Of a stretch of 64,000 nucleotides of DNA, positions 1-8,774 are shown one piece after another. The first letter of the stretch is position 1, and every line of letters begins with the position of its first letter. The notes beneath the pieces are model-generated. The model worked only from the letters and a program-made list of their open reading frames with translations. It searched no databases and was not told where the DNA came from. This DNA comes from Jiulongibacter sediminis (GTDB lineage: Bacteria; Bacteroidota; Bacteroidia; Cytophagales; Spirosomataceae), in assembly GCF_001306455.1 (NCBI RefSeq), contig NZ_LGTQ01000006.1, positions 496,001-560,000 of the forward strand, read 5' to 3'. The translations under genes were made by a program, and so were the position numbers.

Positions 1-1
1 T

Positions 2-466
2 GTTACCGTAACCCATCCTGATATCATTCGTTATTTTATGACGATACCGGAGGCTTGTCAATTGGTGTTGGAGGCCGGTACCATGGGGAAAGGAGGGGAG
101 ATTTACGTCTTTGAAATGGGCGAGCCGGTTCGTATTGTCGATCTGGCTCATCGGATGATTCGACTCTCGGGTTTTGAGCCAGATGAGGATGTTCGAATAG
201 AATTCACCGGACTTCGTCCGGGAGAAAAGTTATATGAAGAACTACTGGGCGATTTGGAGAAAACCAAAGCAACTCACCATCCCAAGATATTAATTGCCCA
301 GGTAAAGCCGGAACCCCATGAGGAACTCCAAAGAGCTTTTATGGAGCTGTTAAAAGAGCTGGAAACAAAGAGTAAGGTGGAAATCGTAAGACACATTAAG
401 GCCTTGGTTCCTGAATATGTGAGCGAGAATTCAGTTTATTCTAGCCTTGATGAGACTAAAAGCTAA
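2..466 (+). CDS. CapD/FlaA1-like nucleoside-diphosphate-sugar dehydratase/epimerase, C-terminal part
   Basis: The gene enters the window from the left; the open frame runs from base 2, so the ATG at 38 is internal. The 154 visible residues match the end of the membrane CapD/FlaA1/WbpM family (inference from recognised sequence): the stretch THPDIIRYFMTIPEA, then VFEMGEPVRIVDLA and the GLRPGEKLYEELL motif that closes the Rossmann-type SDR domain. Family members dehydrate or epimerise UDP-HexNAc sugars to start capsule or O-antigen repeat synthesis. The catalytic TxxxYxxxK part lies outside the window. Its last 11 bases overlap the end of the opposite-strand Wzi-like gene. The context (Wzi-like pair, gmd) fits surface polysaccharide synthesis. 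Confidence 0.88.
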   Translation, partial: VTVTHPDIIRYFMTIPEACQLVLEAGTMGKGGEIYVFEMGEPVRIVDLAHRMIRLSGFEPDEDVRIEFTGLRPGEKLYEELLGDLEKTKATHHPKILIAQVKPEPHEELQRAFMELLKELETKSKVEIVRHIKALVPEYVSENSVYSSLDETKS

Positions 467-1916
467 GCTTTTTAATGACGGACAAATGTGCCCCTGTTCT
501 GGAATTCCAAAAATCACCAATGTCTGAGGCTACGGAAAGTTGATAATTCATGCTATCTTTTTGATAGAGTACGCTAAGGAAAGTGGAATGATTTTTCAAA
601 GTCTGCTTTGAGCCATATCTGCCCGGGCTTTCGATGAAACTATAACTTATATGTGCCTGAAGGTTTGGAAGCCAATAAGACAGCGAAGAGTAAATGACTT
701 TTATACGGTTAAAGTATAGATAATTGGGATTAATGTTTGAGCCCTCAACGTTTGACGAAAACTGTCTAAAGGGCATAAGAAAAGGTGTACCCAGGGTGCG
801 GCTTAGATACGTGTAACCATCTTCATACAAGCCATTGTTAAAATAATTGTCAAAACCCCTCAACTGTGGAATGACATTTCCTGATCCGGTATTGCCACCC
901 TGATTTCGGGTATCCAAATATTCCAAACCAATCCCCAATCTGGAATTCTTAAAGCCAAGCCCCAGCAAACCATCTGAAATATTGTTTAAGTAAAACAGAG
1001 AACCGTCCTCATAAATGCTTTGACGATAAAGCATGAAAGTACCAAAGTGGGTGTTGAAATCCATAGCAATATCGATGGTTCCCAAATGATTGCCGGCCCG
1101 GTTAAAGGCTTCATTATAGGGGATACCATCCTTTATTTCTCCCGCATCCAGATTTTTGTTCAGACTTATTCCAGTAACTACGTTAATATAAGTTGATAGG
1201 TCCGATGGAAATGAAGTGATGGTTTGATCAGTCGGAGTATCATAAAAGGGCACCGTTGGTTTACCTCCCCACTGCACCTGATGATTAAAACCCGCATAAA
1301 ACTTCATTCGCCATTGAGGTTTGCCCAAACGGGCATAGAAAGTTTTCTGATGCAGATAATAATTTTGTACAGAATCAGCACTTCCAAACCAGCCGTGGGC
1401 ATAGGTACCTTTGATGTTCAAAAGTTTATTTTTTAGAATTGGAGTATAATTGGGGATACTCAATTGAACCTTGGGAAGCGGTAAGGCATTGCCTGACCAG
1501 ATATAAGAACCTGAGCTGAGTGTCGAATCCACTAAACCCACAATTTCTCTTCTTCGACCTGCATAGAACTCAAAAGGCCCCGCACGCCCTTTTAAATAGG
1601 CCTCAGTCAACCTTAAAACGTTTACACGCCCAACATTACCATTTGCCCTAAGCCCATACCCCAAAGCCATTTTGTTTAACTTTTGATCAACTGAATAAGT
1701 GCTATCATATTCATGATGAGCCGATGCCATGACCTGAAGAACATTCCCTTCAAACGGGACTTCGCCATATTGATTGCTATGTAACCAAAAAGGCAATTGA
1801 TTTCCCGAAGTGAGGTAGGTCGAGAGACCAGCCTGATAGCTGTTATTCCTTAGTAGGTTTTGACAATAGGTCAGCACCGGGGTGATGAGGAGCAATATGA
1901 AAAGATTATATTTCAA
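456..1916 (-). CDS. Capsule assembly Wzi family outer-membrane protein (second copy)
   Basis: 486 residues with a signal peptide (MKYNLFILLLITPVLTYCQ) and a sequence rich in alternating aromatic residues, as in beta-barrels. Wzi-family features seen here: a PFWLHSNQYG block near residue 43, YAGRRREIVGL, SGSYIWSGNALPLPK and HGWFG. Wzi of E. coli is an outer-membrane barrel that helps hold capsule at the cell surface; Bacteroidota members of this family are not well characterised, so the exact role is inferred. Its ATG overlaps the TGA of the upstream paralogue by 4 bases (ATGA), indicating translational coupling. It is the last gene of a three-gene leftward operon. Confidence 0.85.
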   Translation of the reverse strand: MKYNLFILLLITPVLTYCQNLLRNNSYQAGLSTYLTSGNQLPFWLHSNQYGEVPFEGNVLQVMASAHHEYDSTYSVDQKLNKMALGYGLRANGNVGRVNVLRLTEAYLKGRAGPFEFYAGRRREIVGLVDSTLSSGSYIWSGNALPLPKVQLSIPNYTPILKNKLLNIKGTYAHGWFGSADSVQNYYLHQKTFYARLGKPQWRMKFYAGFNHQVQWGGKPTVPFYDTPTDQTITSFPSDLSTYINVVTGISLNKNLDAGEIKDGIPYNEAFNRAGNHLGTIDIAMDFNTHFGTFMLYRQSIYEDGSLFYLNNISDGLLGLGFKNSRLGIGLEYLDTRNQGGNTGSGNVIPQLRGFDNYFNNGLYEDGYTYLSRTLGTPFLMPFRQFSSNVEGSNINPNYLYFNRIKVIYSSLSYWLPNLQAHISYSFIESPGRYGSKQTLKNHSTFLSVLYQKDSMNYQLSVASDIGDFWNSRTGAHLSVIKKLSF

Positions 1917-3379
1917 TACAGTTGACGTTGCCAGGACAAAGATAGACCGATGTTTTGATCATACAAGCGACCATGGTCCATCATGAATTGTCCTGAAATA
2001 AGGCTGGATCCGGCTTGGTATATCAGTTGTAGACTCCCGCTGTATTGACTCAAATGAATGGAGCGGGAATAGGTTCCAAAATTCCGGCTATAAACCTGTT
2101 TAAGCGTGTAGCTCAGTTTAGGCTTGAGTTTTCCTTGGAGAGAAAGGTAATAATACTTTAAACGATTATTGAATCGCCTTTGATTTTGTCCTTCAAAAAG
2201 AATAAAGGGCGTTCCCAGTATTTGATTTTGGTATGACCAACTTTGGTATTGACCGTGGAAAAAGTAATTATCAATCTCACCGTAATTGCTTTCCTGGTAT
2301 TTTCCAAAACGATACCGGCCCTGGCTTTTACTGTAAAAAAACTCTGCGGTAATATTTTGTAAGAATTTACCATTCGGCAGGCTTATGCTAATACCATGAA
2401 GGCCATCCTCGATATTATTTAAATTATAAAGGGAGCGGGCAAAGTCATAAGGTTGTTGTTTATACAATAACCAGACAGTATTCTCTCCTTTGTATTGAAA
2501 AGAAATATCAACTGAACCTAGTTGATTTCCTACTGCTAAGCCACCATCATATCCGGGCACTTTTGAGGGATCAGGGGGGGTGAATTTTTGAAGAAACGGT
2601 AAAATGATATACTGATAGGAGTAGAGCGGGTAGGGGGCTAATTTCCCAGCTATAGTTACCGTATATTGACTGTCGTCTTCAAGCAAGTCAGAATACCCGC
2701 CCCACATGACCTGATGGTTTATTCCGGCCGTTACCTGAACTTTTGAATTTGGCTTCCCAATTCTTCCATAAAGCCATTTTTGATGAAGCCAATGACCTTG
2801 TATTATGGAGTCTTTGCCAAACCACCCGTGCGAAATACCGGCATTAAAACTGATTCTATCCTTTTTACCAAGTGCAATATATTTTGGCGTATGGATCTGA
2901 ATTTTAGGCATCGGCAAGGCATTACCGGACCAGATATAAGAGCCGGAGGTATGGGTGGTGTCAGTTAATCCAAATATTTCTTTCCTTCTTCCGCCATACA
3001 ATTCCCAATGTTTATGCCGCAGTTTGACAAAGGCTTCCGGAACGATCAATCGTGTTTTATTGGATTGCTGTACAATGAGTTGTGCACCATAGCCCATCGA
3101 GAAGGGTTTTAATGTCGATTTTTTCTGAAAAAGGCTGTCATAGTCTTGCTGTACATTCAGATAGCCTTGTAAGAAATGAGGAGCATCAGGGTATTGATCG
3201 TAATCATTTGCTCTTAACCAGAAAGGAGTTGTACCCGCTGAGGACACTCCGGCTTCAAGTCCCAAATAAACAGCTGGTTTCAGGTTCTTTTGATGCTGAC
3301 CGAAAACGACGGCACTCAAACCCAGTAACACTCCGAGGAAAGCCAGGCCTTTTTTAGCGTAGTAGGACCATATAACCAT
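1913..3379 (-). CDS. Capsule assembly Wzi family outer-membrane protein (first copy)
   Basis: 488 residues, paralogous to the next gene in the operon: the same order of blocks is seen (TPFWLRANDYDQYP, LYGGRRKEIFGLTD, SGSYIWSGNALPMPK, HGWFGKD, NHQVMWGG). The N-terminus has a hydrophobic segment (AFLGVLLGLSAVVFGQ), consistent with a signal peptide. The gene begins inside the last 26 bases of the upstream T9SS-sorted protein gene, so the three genes are tightly packed. The tandem copies look like an old duplication because many positions between the conserved blocks differ. Role in capsule or exopolysaccharide anchoring is inferred from the family. Confidence 0.85.
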   Translation of the reverse strand: MVIWSYYAKKGLAFLGVLLGLSAVVFGQHQKNLKPAVYLGLEAGVSSAGTTPFWLRANDYDQYPDAPHFLQGYLNVQQDYDSLFQKKSTLKPFSMGYGAQLIVQQSNKTRLIVPEAFVKLRHKHWELYGGRRKEIFGLTDTTHTSGSYIWSGNALPMPKIQIHTPKYIALGKKDRISFNAGISHGWFGKDSIIQGHWLHQKWLYGRIGKPNSKVQVTAGINHQVMWGGYSDLLEDDSQYTVTIAGKLAPYPLYSYQYIILPFLQKFTPPDPSKVPGYDGGLAVGNQLGSVDISFQYKGENTVWLLYKQQPYDFARSLYNLNNIEDGLHGISISLPNGKFLQNITAEFFYSKSQGRYRFGKYQESNYGEIDNYFFHGQYQSWSYQNQILGTPFILFEGQNQRRFNNRLKYYYLSLQGKLKPKLSYTLKQVYSRNFGTYSRSIHLSQYSGSLQLIYQAGSSLISGQFMMDHGRLYDQNIGLSLSWQRQLY

Positions 3380-5366
3380 GTTTGTGGATTTCTTCGTTTT
3401 GTTTATTAGTGGCTTTTAGGGCATACAGATAGGTGCCACTGGGTAGGGGGCTTCCATTGAGCGTTCCGTCCCAGATCTCTTTAGGATCAGTGCTTCGAAA
3501 AACCTCATGAGCCAGTCGATCATAAATGAAAAGTTCGAAACTCGACAGTGAACTGAGGTTACCCTTGATTTCAAAAGTGTCATTTATTTGATCTCCATTT
3601 GGACTAAAGGCAGTAGGGAAGTAAAGGTTGGTCGATATTGGGATTAAGACCTGATTTGAAAAACTTTCAAGTCCCGATTGACTTATGACCTTCAATTTAT
3701 ATCTGGCGGAATTCTCGAACATTTCCAGATTGGGAGAATGTTCAAATTTCTCTGCAGGGAACGAGTTTATAAGTTCGAAACTTAACGTTTGTTCATTTTG
3801 GCTAAAGAGGGAATAACCTACAACTTCTTCTTTAGCAAAAGGGTTATTGCTAGTCCAATTCAAGGCTTCAGCATTTGCCGAGAGCTCAACAATACAAACC
3901 TCCGGGCTATTTTCACTCAAATTATGACATTGGTCTCGAAAAAAAACAGAAAAACAATTTTCATCATTTACAACATTGAAAATGTTTTTGTCGGTAGAAA
4001 TACTATCCAAGGCAATACTTTCTCCACTTTTTACCAGCATATATTTCTCTCTTTCTATGGGCCAAACGCTATTATCATTGAAATAAATTGATTTAGATTC
4101 ATCATCGTTATAGGTGATGTAGAGATCAGTTATTGCCGGAGGTTTGATTTCATCTAAGTCTGTGCAGATTTTGTTCGAGATACTGACACTCGAATATCCA
4201 ATTGAAGCTCCAAACTTCGGTATCCCTGAGACAATTGTCTCTATTTGATAACAGTAGTTTTTAGTGCATTCTATGTCGTCTGAGAAGGGTGGTAAGATGT
4301 TTTCAATTTTCGAAACAACCCCATCTTCTTCCTTGATAAGGTTGTACGTTACATTTTGAGTTTCACCATTGGATCCAAATAGTGTGTTCAGGCCTGTCGG
4401 ATGCAAGACCCAGTTTAAAACTGCAGCATCTCTTGTGATTTCCATAAACTTTAAAGGAGTCGTACAAACCTCTCCGGAACTTTCAAAGCAACCTCCGGAA
4501 TTTCGGAAGGTAGCAAAACACATTTGGGTATCAACATTTTGATACTGAAGTGACGAAATTCCGGGGACAATAGTTGTCTCCGCCTGATTATTATTATAGG
4601 AGTTAGGTGGTACTCGCCTAAAAATCCTGTGATCAGTATCCAAGCCGTCGAAAACTAGTTCAATCTTTTGCTCATCTTCAATTAAATAAAGAGAGTCGAT
4701 GTTCGGATAGTTTCCACCTTCGGTCATCTCTACATTCACTACAACCTCAGTAGCACAATTGACAGAATTGTCTGAAAATAGACCTTTTACAGTAATTGGT
4801 CTCTCTGATTGTTGGTCATTAAATGAATGTGACTTCTCTAATGGTAAACTGCTGCCAAAGTCAAGAGTTCCATCTCCCCAATCTATCTGATACGAATCAA
4901 AATTATTTTGAGGCAAAAGCGGAATGGTGACATTTATTCTGTTTCCATTGCATGAGGTGTAACTAAACACTGGCTTATTATTCGCCCTCACCGTCACATT
5001 CTTACACGAATAAAAGTCATCTCCGTTATTGTCTTTGCCGTACTGAAGAATGGTGTAGGTGGTGTTTTCGTCTTCTGCAAAATAAAGGTTTGTTGTGGAG
5101 GAAGTAAGGAGGCCAGAATTCAATACTTCATCAAGCGATTCTCCATTGTAATAGAAGTGGTATTGAACATTATTGAGACCGGAAGTATTTTTTACTTTAA
5201 TTGTTAATGGTCCACAGCCAGAAGATGGCCCGTCAAATTCAAATCCACCAGGCGAAGCACTTTCGCACAAACTTTGTCCATGTATTGCCGTTGCAAAAAG
5301 CAACACAAACCCACCTGGGAACAAGAGTTTTCTGACAAAATAGTATAGGCGATAGAGGATTTTCAT
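3354..5366 (-). CDS. Large secreted protein with T9SS C-terminal sorting domain (gliding-motility type)
   Basis: 670 residues. There is an N-terminal signal segment (about residues 8-30, ending ATAIHGQS), then several PKD/Ig-like and fibronectin-type beta domains with paired cysteines (for example FSYTSCNGN and CATEV). The C-terminal 90 residues begin FPTAFSPNGDQINDTFEIKG and end with DGTLNGSPLPSGTYLYALK, the classic CHU_C/type B sorting domain recognised by the type IX secretion system. The protein is therefore predicted to be exported and attached to the surface. Its central part matches no function that I recognise. First gene of the operon with the two Wzi-like genes, which suggests a surface-polysaccharide partner role (inference). 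Confidence 0.86.
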   Translation of the reverse strand: MKILYRLYYFVRKLLFPGGFVLLFATAIHGQSLCESASPGGFEFDGPSSGCGPLTIKVKNTSGLNNVQYHFYYNGESLDEVLNSGLLTSSTTNLYFAEDENTTYTILQYGKDNNGDDFYSCKNVTVRANNKPVFSYTSCNGNRINVTIPLLPQNNFDSYQIDWGDGTLDFGSSLPLEKSHSFNDQQSERPITVKGLFSDNSVNCATEVVVNVEMTEGGNYPNIDSLYLIEDEQKIELVFDGLDTDHRIFRRVPPNSYNNNQAETTIVPGISSLQYQNVDTQMCFATFRNSGGCFESSGEVCTTPLKFMEITRDAAVLNWVLHPTGLNTLFGSNGETQNVTYNLIKEEDGVVSKIENILPPFSDDIECTKNYCYQIETIVSGIPKFGASIGYSSVSISNKICTDLDEIKPPAITDLYITYNDDESKSIYFNDNSVWPIEREKYMLVKSGESIALDSISTDKNIFNVVNDENCFSVFFRDQCHNLSENSPEVCIVELSANAEALNWTSNNPFAKEEVVGYSLFSQNEQTLSFELINSFPAEKFEHSPNLEMFENSARYKLKVISQSGLESFSNQVLIPISTNLYFPTAFSPNGDQINDTFEIKGNLSSLSSFELFIYDRLAHEVFRSTDPKEIWDGTLNGSPLPSGTYLYALKATNKQNEEIHKHGYMVLLR

Positions 5367-5387
5367 CCGGTCATCTTTAAAGAACCT

Positions 5388-5395
5388 TAAAGTTA
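5388..5395 (-). promoter_or_regulatory. Possible -7 element for the leftward Wzi operon
   Basis: On the minus strand TAACTTTA lies 22 bases before the start codon of the 670-residue secreted protein; it matches TAnnTTTG at all but the last base. No TTG is visible at the expected -33 distance. A small inverted repeat CTTTAA/TTAAAG (5375-5392) overlaps it. Confidence 0.3.
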
Positions 5396-5444
5396 CAGGC
5401 TTTTGAGGGCTTTTTGAAATATTATTATTTAATGGTTTTTTGGG

Positions 5445-5479
5445 AAGACAAGAGATTTAAGACGCAAGACAAGAGACCC
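5445..5479. repeat. Heptanucleotide-period repeat (xAGAxxx units)
   Basis: Five consecutive 7-base units read AAGACAA, GAGATTT, AAGACGC, AAGACAA, GAGACCC. The period is exact although the units are degenerate. Confidence 0.6.
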
Positions 5480-5666
5480 TCTACCGTTCGGCCCTTCGGT
5501 CCCGGCTTATAGAGGCCCAAACCAGTTATATAAAAGTTTGCTTGAAAGGCTTGTTTTCCTTCGACATATATTATTGGAACACTGATAGTACGGATATAAC
5601 TGATTTACATAGATCTTGTTTGGGATGGTGTCCAGTCAACCCTATTCAAGCATAGACAAACACCTG

Positions 5667-5756
5667 TCATCGGCCATCCGTCATCGGTCATCCCTGTCCG
5701 GCAAGCGGGTGTTCTCCAAAAACACCCGTCATCGGTCATCTGTCATCCGTCAAAGC
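5667..5756. repeat. Two heptanucleotide-period arrays (TCATCSG units) flanking a hairpin
   Basis: Units TCATCGG, CCATCCG, TCATCGG, TCATCCC, TGTCCGG at 5667-5701 and TCATCGG, TCATCTG, TCATCCG at 5729-5749. Between them is a perfect 8-bp stem with a 7-base loop (5706-5728). There are no unique spacers, so this is not a CRISPR array. Confidence 0.65.
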
Positions 5757-5800
5757 TCCCCTTTCTACATGTTCCCTTCTCCTTTCTCCAAACTTTACCT

Positions 5801-5808
5801 TAACTTTG
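5801..5808 (+). promoter_or_regulatory. -7 promoter element for the SPOR/gmd operon
   Basis: TAACTTTG is a perfect match to the Bacteroidota -7 consensus TAnnTTTG, 19 bases before the SPOR protein start. A -33 TTG is not obvious. Confidence 0.5.
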
Positions 5809-5827
5809 CTTTTCTTTTTAAATCGTT

Positions 5828-6373
5828 ATGAAGCAAGTCCTATTTGTCGTCCTTCTTTTGAGCCTGGGTTCTTGTGCCCGGAATATCAGTTCGGGTTCCG
5901 GGAATGGCGGAGCTTTGAGTTCCTATGCCGAGGATTTGTCTGCAGTACGGCCTGTCCCTGAAATTGAGTTGCCAGCTACTGAAGAAGAGGGAGCTGATTT
6001 AGAAGAAAATGAACTAGAAGAGGCGGCCTACTTATCCGAGGGCTTGACTAATGAGAATGAGCGAATTGATAAAGCGATCGGTGAGATCGCTGCTTATAAT
6101 GCCACGCAAACCGATGCTCCGGGTTTCAGAATACAAGTATTTTCCGGGAACAGTCGGGGTGAGTTTGAATCAGCCAAAGGGTATTTATTACAGCACTTCC
6201 CGGAGCTTGAGATTTACGAATCCTACAGCCAGCCAACGTATCGGATTAAAGTCGGGGATTTCCTGAGGCGGATGGATGCTGAGCAATACTATTCTTCACT
6301 ACGGTCGCGGTTTAGTTCCTCAAAAATCATGATGGAAACTGTAAACCTCCAAAATGGATTGAATATCAACTAA
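5828..6373 (+). CDS. SPOR-domain lipoprotein
   Basis: 181 residues. A lipoprotein signal peptide ends [11 protein letters not shown], with the lipobox cysteine at residue 16. An acidic linker follows ([17 protein letters not shown]), then a C-terminal SPOR domain beginning [14 protein letters not shown] and ending in a [20 protein letters not shown]-type repeat. SPOR domains bind denuded glycan strands of peptidoglycan, so the protein is probably an envelope or division-site lipoprotein; the specific partner is unknown. Gene gmd follows after 23 bases in the same direction, so the two are probably co-transcribed. Confidence 0.85.
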   Translation: MKQVLFVVLLLSLGSCARNISSGSGNGGALSSYAEDLSAVRPVPEIELPATEEEGADLEENELEEAAYLSEGLTNENERIDKAIGEIAAYNATQTDAPGFRIQVFSGNSRGEFESAKGYLLQHFPELEIYESYSQPTYRIKVGDFLRRMDAEQYYSSLRSRFSSSKIMMETVNLQNGLNIN

Positions 6374-6396
6374 AATTTCACAGTTATAAAGCGTTA

Positions 6397-7494
6397 ATGA
6401 AAAAGGCATTAATTACAGGAGTTACCGGTCAGGATGGTGCTTATCTGGCAGAGTTTCTTCTGGAAAAGGGTTACGAAGTACATGGTATCAAAAGAAGAGC
6501 TTCTCTTTTCAACACCGATCGTATTGATCACATCTATAAAGACCTTCATGAGGCCAATGTTCGTTTCATTCTTCATTATGGGGATTTGAGCGACTCAACC
6601 AATATTATTCGAATTATTCAGGAAATTCAACCGGATGAGATTTATAACCTCGGAGCCATGTCGCATGTAAAAGTGAGTTTTGACTCTCCTGAATATACAG
6701 CAAATGTGGACGGTATCGGTACTTTAAGAATTCTGGAGGCTGTTCGTCTTTTAGGTTTGACCAAAAAGACCCGCATTTATCAGGCTTCTACCTCAGAACT
6801 TTATGGATTGGTTCAGGAAGTACCTCAGTCAGAGAAAACGCCTTTTTATCCAAGATCACCTTATGCCGTAGCCAAATTATACGGCTACTGGATTACAGTT
6901 AATTATCGGGAGGCTTATGATATGTTTGCCTGTAATGGTATTCTTTTCAATCATGAGTCGCCACTTCGTGGAGAGACTTTTGTGACTCGTAAAATCACCA
7001 GAGCGGTGGCTCAGATTGCGTTGAAAGAAGAAGATTGCCTTTTCCTGGGTAACCTGGATGCCAAAAGAGACTGGGGTCATGCCAAAGATTATATTGAAGC
7101 CATGTGGCTGATTCTTCAGCAGGATGAACCGGAGGACTTCGTGATTGCCACTGGCGAAACTACAACAGTACGTGATTTTGTGAAGATGGCTTTTGCTGAA
7201 ATCGGTGTGGAGCTGGAGTTTAAAGGAACGGAAGAAAACGAAGAAGCATTTGTGAAGTCGTGTTCAAATCCTGAATATGTTTTGGAGATCGGGCAGAAAG
7301 TCGTGGCGGTTGATCCGAAATACTACAGACCTACAGAAGTAGAGCTTTTGATTGGTGACCCTACAAAATCAAAAACCAAACTGGGCTGGGAACCAAAATA
7401 TGATTTACCTGCCCTGGTGAAAGAAATGGTTCAGGCAGATTTGGAGCTTTTCAAAAATCAATCAGGAGTAAATAAGGCCGGCAGACGGATTTGA
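6397..7494 (+). CDS. gmd: GDP-mannose 4,6-dehydratase
   Basis: 365 residues, the normal size for Gmd. Cytoplasmic enzyme converting GDP-mannose to GDP-4-keto-6-deoxymannose, precursor of GDP-fucose, GDP-rhamnose or GDP-perosamine. Visible motifs: nucleotide-binding [10 protein letters not shown] (residues 8-17), STSELYG (131-137) with the catalytic S/T and E, and the SDR YAVAK (156-160). [10 protein letters not shown] and the [14 protein letters not shown] block are diagnostic of Gmd against other SDR epimerases. No fcl/wcaG follows, so the end sugar cannot be read from this window. Together with the CapD-like gene it points to a deoxysugar-containing surface polysaccharide. Confidence 0.95.
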   Translation: MKKALITGVTGQDGAYLAEFLLEKGYEVHGIKRRASLFNTDRIDHIYKDLHEANVRFILHYGDLSDSTNIIRIIQEIQPDEIYNLGAMSHVKVSFDSPEYTANVDGIGTLRILEAVRLLGLTKKTRIYQASTSELYGLVQEVPQSEKTPFYPRSPYAVAKLYGYWITVNYREAYDMFACNGILFNHESPLRGETFVTRKITRAVAQIALKEEDCLFLGNLDAKRDWGHAKDYIEAMWLILQQDEPEDFVIATGETTTVRDFVKMAFAEIGVELEFKGTEENEEAFVKSCSNPEYVLEIGQKVVAVDPKYYRPTEVELLIGDPTKSKTKLGWEPKYDLPALVKEMVQADLELFKNQSGVNKAGRRI

Positions 7495-7592
7495 GATAAT
7501 TTACAGCCGTTCTCTTCGTTTTTGAATGACCTGAAGCCTTGTTTCGCAGTCATTTGGTTGATTCCAATGTAAAGTAGTTTTTGGAATGAATA

Positions 7593-7623
7593 TTGTAATC
7601 ATTTCCAATATGAACTGAATTTG
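7593..7623 (+). promoter_or_regulatory. Promoter of the PorP/SprF gene
   Basis: TTG at 7593-7595, exactly 20 bases, then TGAATTTG at 7616-7623 (one mismatch to TAnnTTTG). An inverted repeat TTGGAATGA/TCAtTTCCAA spans 7581-7608 and covers the -33 element, so it could be an operator. Confidence 0.5.
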
Positions 7624-7654
7624 CGAAAGCAATCAGCAAAAAGAACTTATACAG

Positions 7655-8683
7655 ATGAAGAAACAGCTGCTATTAATATTGGTTTTATTAACCGGCCTGA
7701 ATGCGTTTGGACAAGATCCGCAGTTTTCTCAATTCTACGCGGCTCCTATGTATCATAATCCGGCCTTTACCGGTAGTGGGTATGCTCCACGAATGATTTT
7801 CAACTTTAGAAATCAGTGGCCTTCGCTTTCAGCTAACTTTACCACTTCTGTATTGGCGGTTGATCATTATATCGATCGCTTTGGAAGTGGTATTGGCCTG
7901 ATGGTTTTGACCGATCAGCAGGGAGCGGCTCGTTTAAAAAACACAGAGATTTCAGGTTTTTATTCGTATCAGTTGAATCTGGTGGACGATCATTTTTTAC
8001 GATTGGGCGTTCAGGCTACGCGATCAAACCGTGGTTTTAATACGAATGGTTTGACTTTTCCTGATCAGTTTGATAATAACGGGTTTAATGGAAGTCCTAC
8101 TAGTGATCCTTTGGCAGGTATACAATCAAATGCCAATTTTATGGATTTCAGCACCGGTTTATTGTATTATAATCCGAAAGCTTATCTGGGTGTTTCTGTT
8201 CATCATTTAACGGAGCCAGATTTAGGTTTGACAAACTCAGCTGAAGTTTTGCAACGTAAATACATGGTGAATGGGGGACTCAATATTCCTTTGAGAGACC
8301 CGTCTGGACTGGGGGCCAATAGTGATAAGGAATTTGTGTTGATCCCGACCTTCCTGTACAAACAGCAAGGGAAATTCTCTCAATTAGATCTGGGTGCATA
8401 TGTGACCTACAGTCCATTAACAGTTGGTCTTTGGTATCGTGGAATTCCTCTCAAGAAGAACGGAACAAACTCAGTAAATCATGATGCACTTGTGGCTCTG
8501 GCAGGTTTTAGGTTTGACCAGTTCTCCTTTGGATATAGTTATGATCTCACCATTAGTAGCTTGGGCACAAGCTCCGGCGGAGCCCATGAAATTTCTGTAG
8601 CCTATCAGTTTGAAGCCTTCGAGTCAGAACGAAACCCCCACGTCAGAAGAAGAAAAAAGGCGTTGTCGTGCCCCAAGTTTTAG
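7655..8683 (+). CDS. PorP/SprF family type IX secretion system membrane protein
   Basis: 342 residues. The signal peptide ends at GLNAFG|Q, followed by the hallmark DPQFSQFYAAPMYHNPAFTG of the PorP/SprF family. The rest is a beta-barrel-like sequence with conserved FNFRNQWPSL, GIGLMVLTDQQGAARL and LGVSVHHLTEPD. SprF helps secrete the SprB adhesin in Flavobacterium johnsoniae and PorP is required for gingipain secretion in Porphyromonas; Bacteroidota carry many paralogues, often each tied to one T9SS substrate. The nearby T9SS-sorted protein at 3354-5366 is a possible substrate, though it lies on the other strand (inference). A strong terminator follows. Confidence 0.9.
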   Translation: MKKQLLLILVLLTGLNAFGQDPQFSQFYAAPMYHNPAFTGSGYAPRMIFNFRNQWPSLSANFTTSVLAVDHYIDRFGSGIGLMVLTDQQGAARLKNTEISGFYSYQLNLVDDHFLRLGVQATRSNRGFNTNGLTFPDQFDNNGFNGSPTSDPLAGIQSNANFMDFSTGLLYYNPKAYLGVSVHHLTEPDLGLTNSAEVLQRKYMVNGGLNIPLRDPSGLGANSDKEFVLIPTFLYKQQGKFSQLDLGAYVTYSPLTVGLWYRGIPLKKNGTNSVNHDALVALAGFRFDQFSFGYSYDLTISSLGTSSGGAHEISVAYQFEAFESERNPHVRRRKKALSCPKF

Positions 8684-8712
8684 GCGGTACGACGCCTCCG
8701 AAAGATTTATAG

Positions 8713-8745
8713 AAGGGACGCTGTTTTTGCAGCGTCCCTTTTCTT
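8713..8745 (+). terminator. Rho-independent terminator after the PorP/SprF gene
   Basis: Perfect stem AAGGGACGCTG / CAGCGTCCCTT (11 bp) with a short T-rich loop, followed by a T-rich tract. Lies 30 bases past the stop codon. Confidence 0.85.
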
Positions 8746-8774
8746 TATATTGCATAGAAACTAATCAAATCAGA

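Larger units (their letters stand above)
5367..5827. other. Gene-free divergent intergenic region rich in short repeats
   Basis: 461 bases between the leftward Wzi operon and the rightward SPOR gene. I see no convincing gene. It holds three short arrays with a 7-base period (5445-5479, 5667-5701, 5729-5756) and a perfect 8-bp hairpin CGGGTGTT/AACACCCG (5706-5728). A likely promoter for the SPOR gene sits near its right end. Confidence 0.7.

Noticed and set aside
5667-5756. Possible short CRISPR-like array
   Set aside because: The units are 7 bases with no unique spacers and there are no cas genes in the window.
8610-8774. Upstream extension of the amino acid permease
   Set aside because: It would overlap the PorP/SprF gene and read through a strong terminator; the conserved protein starts at 8775.
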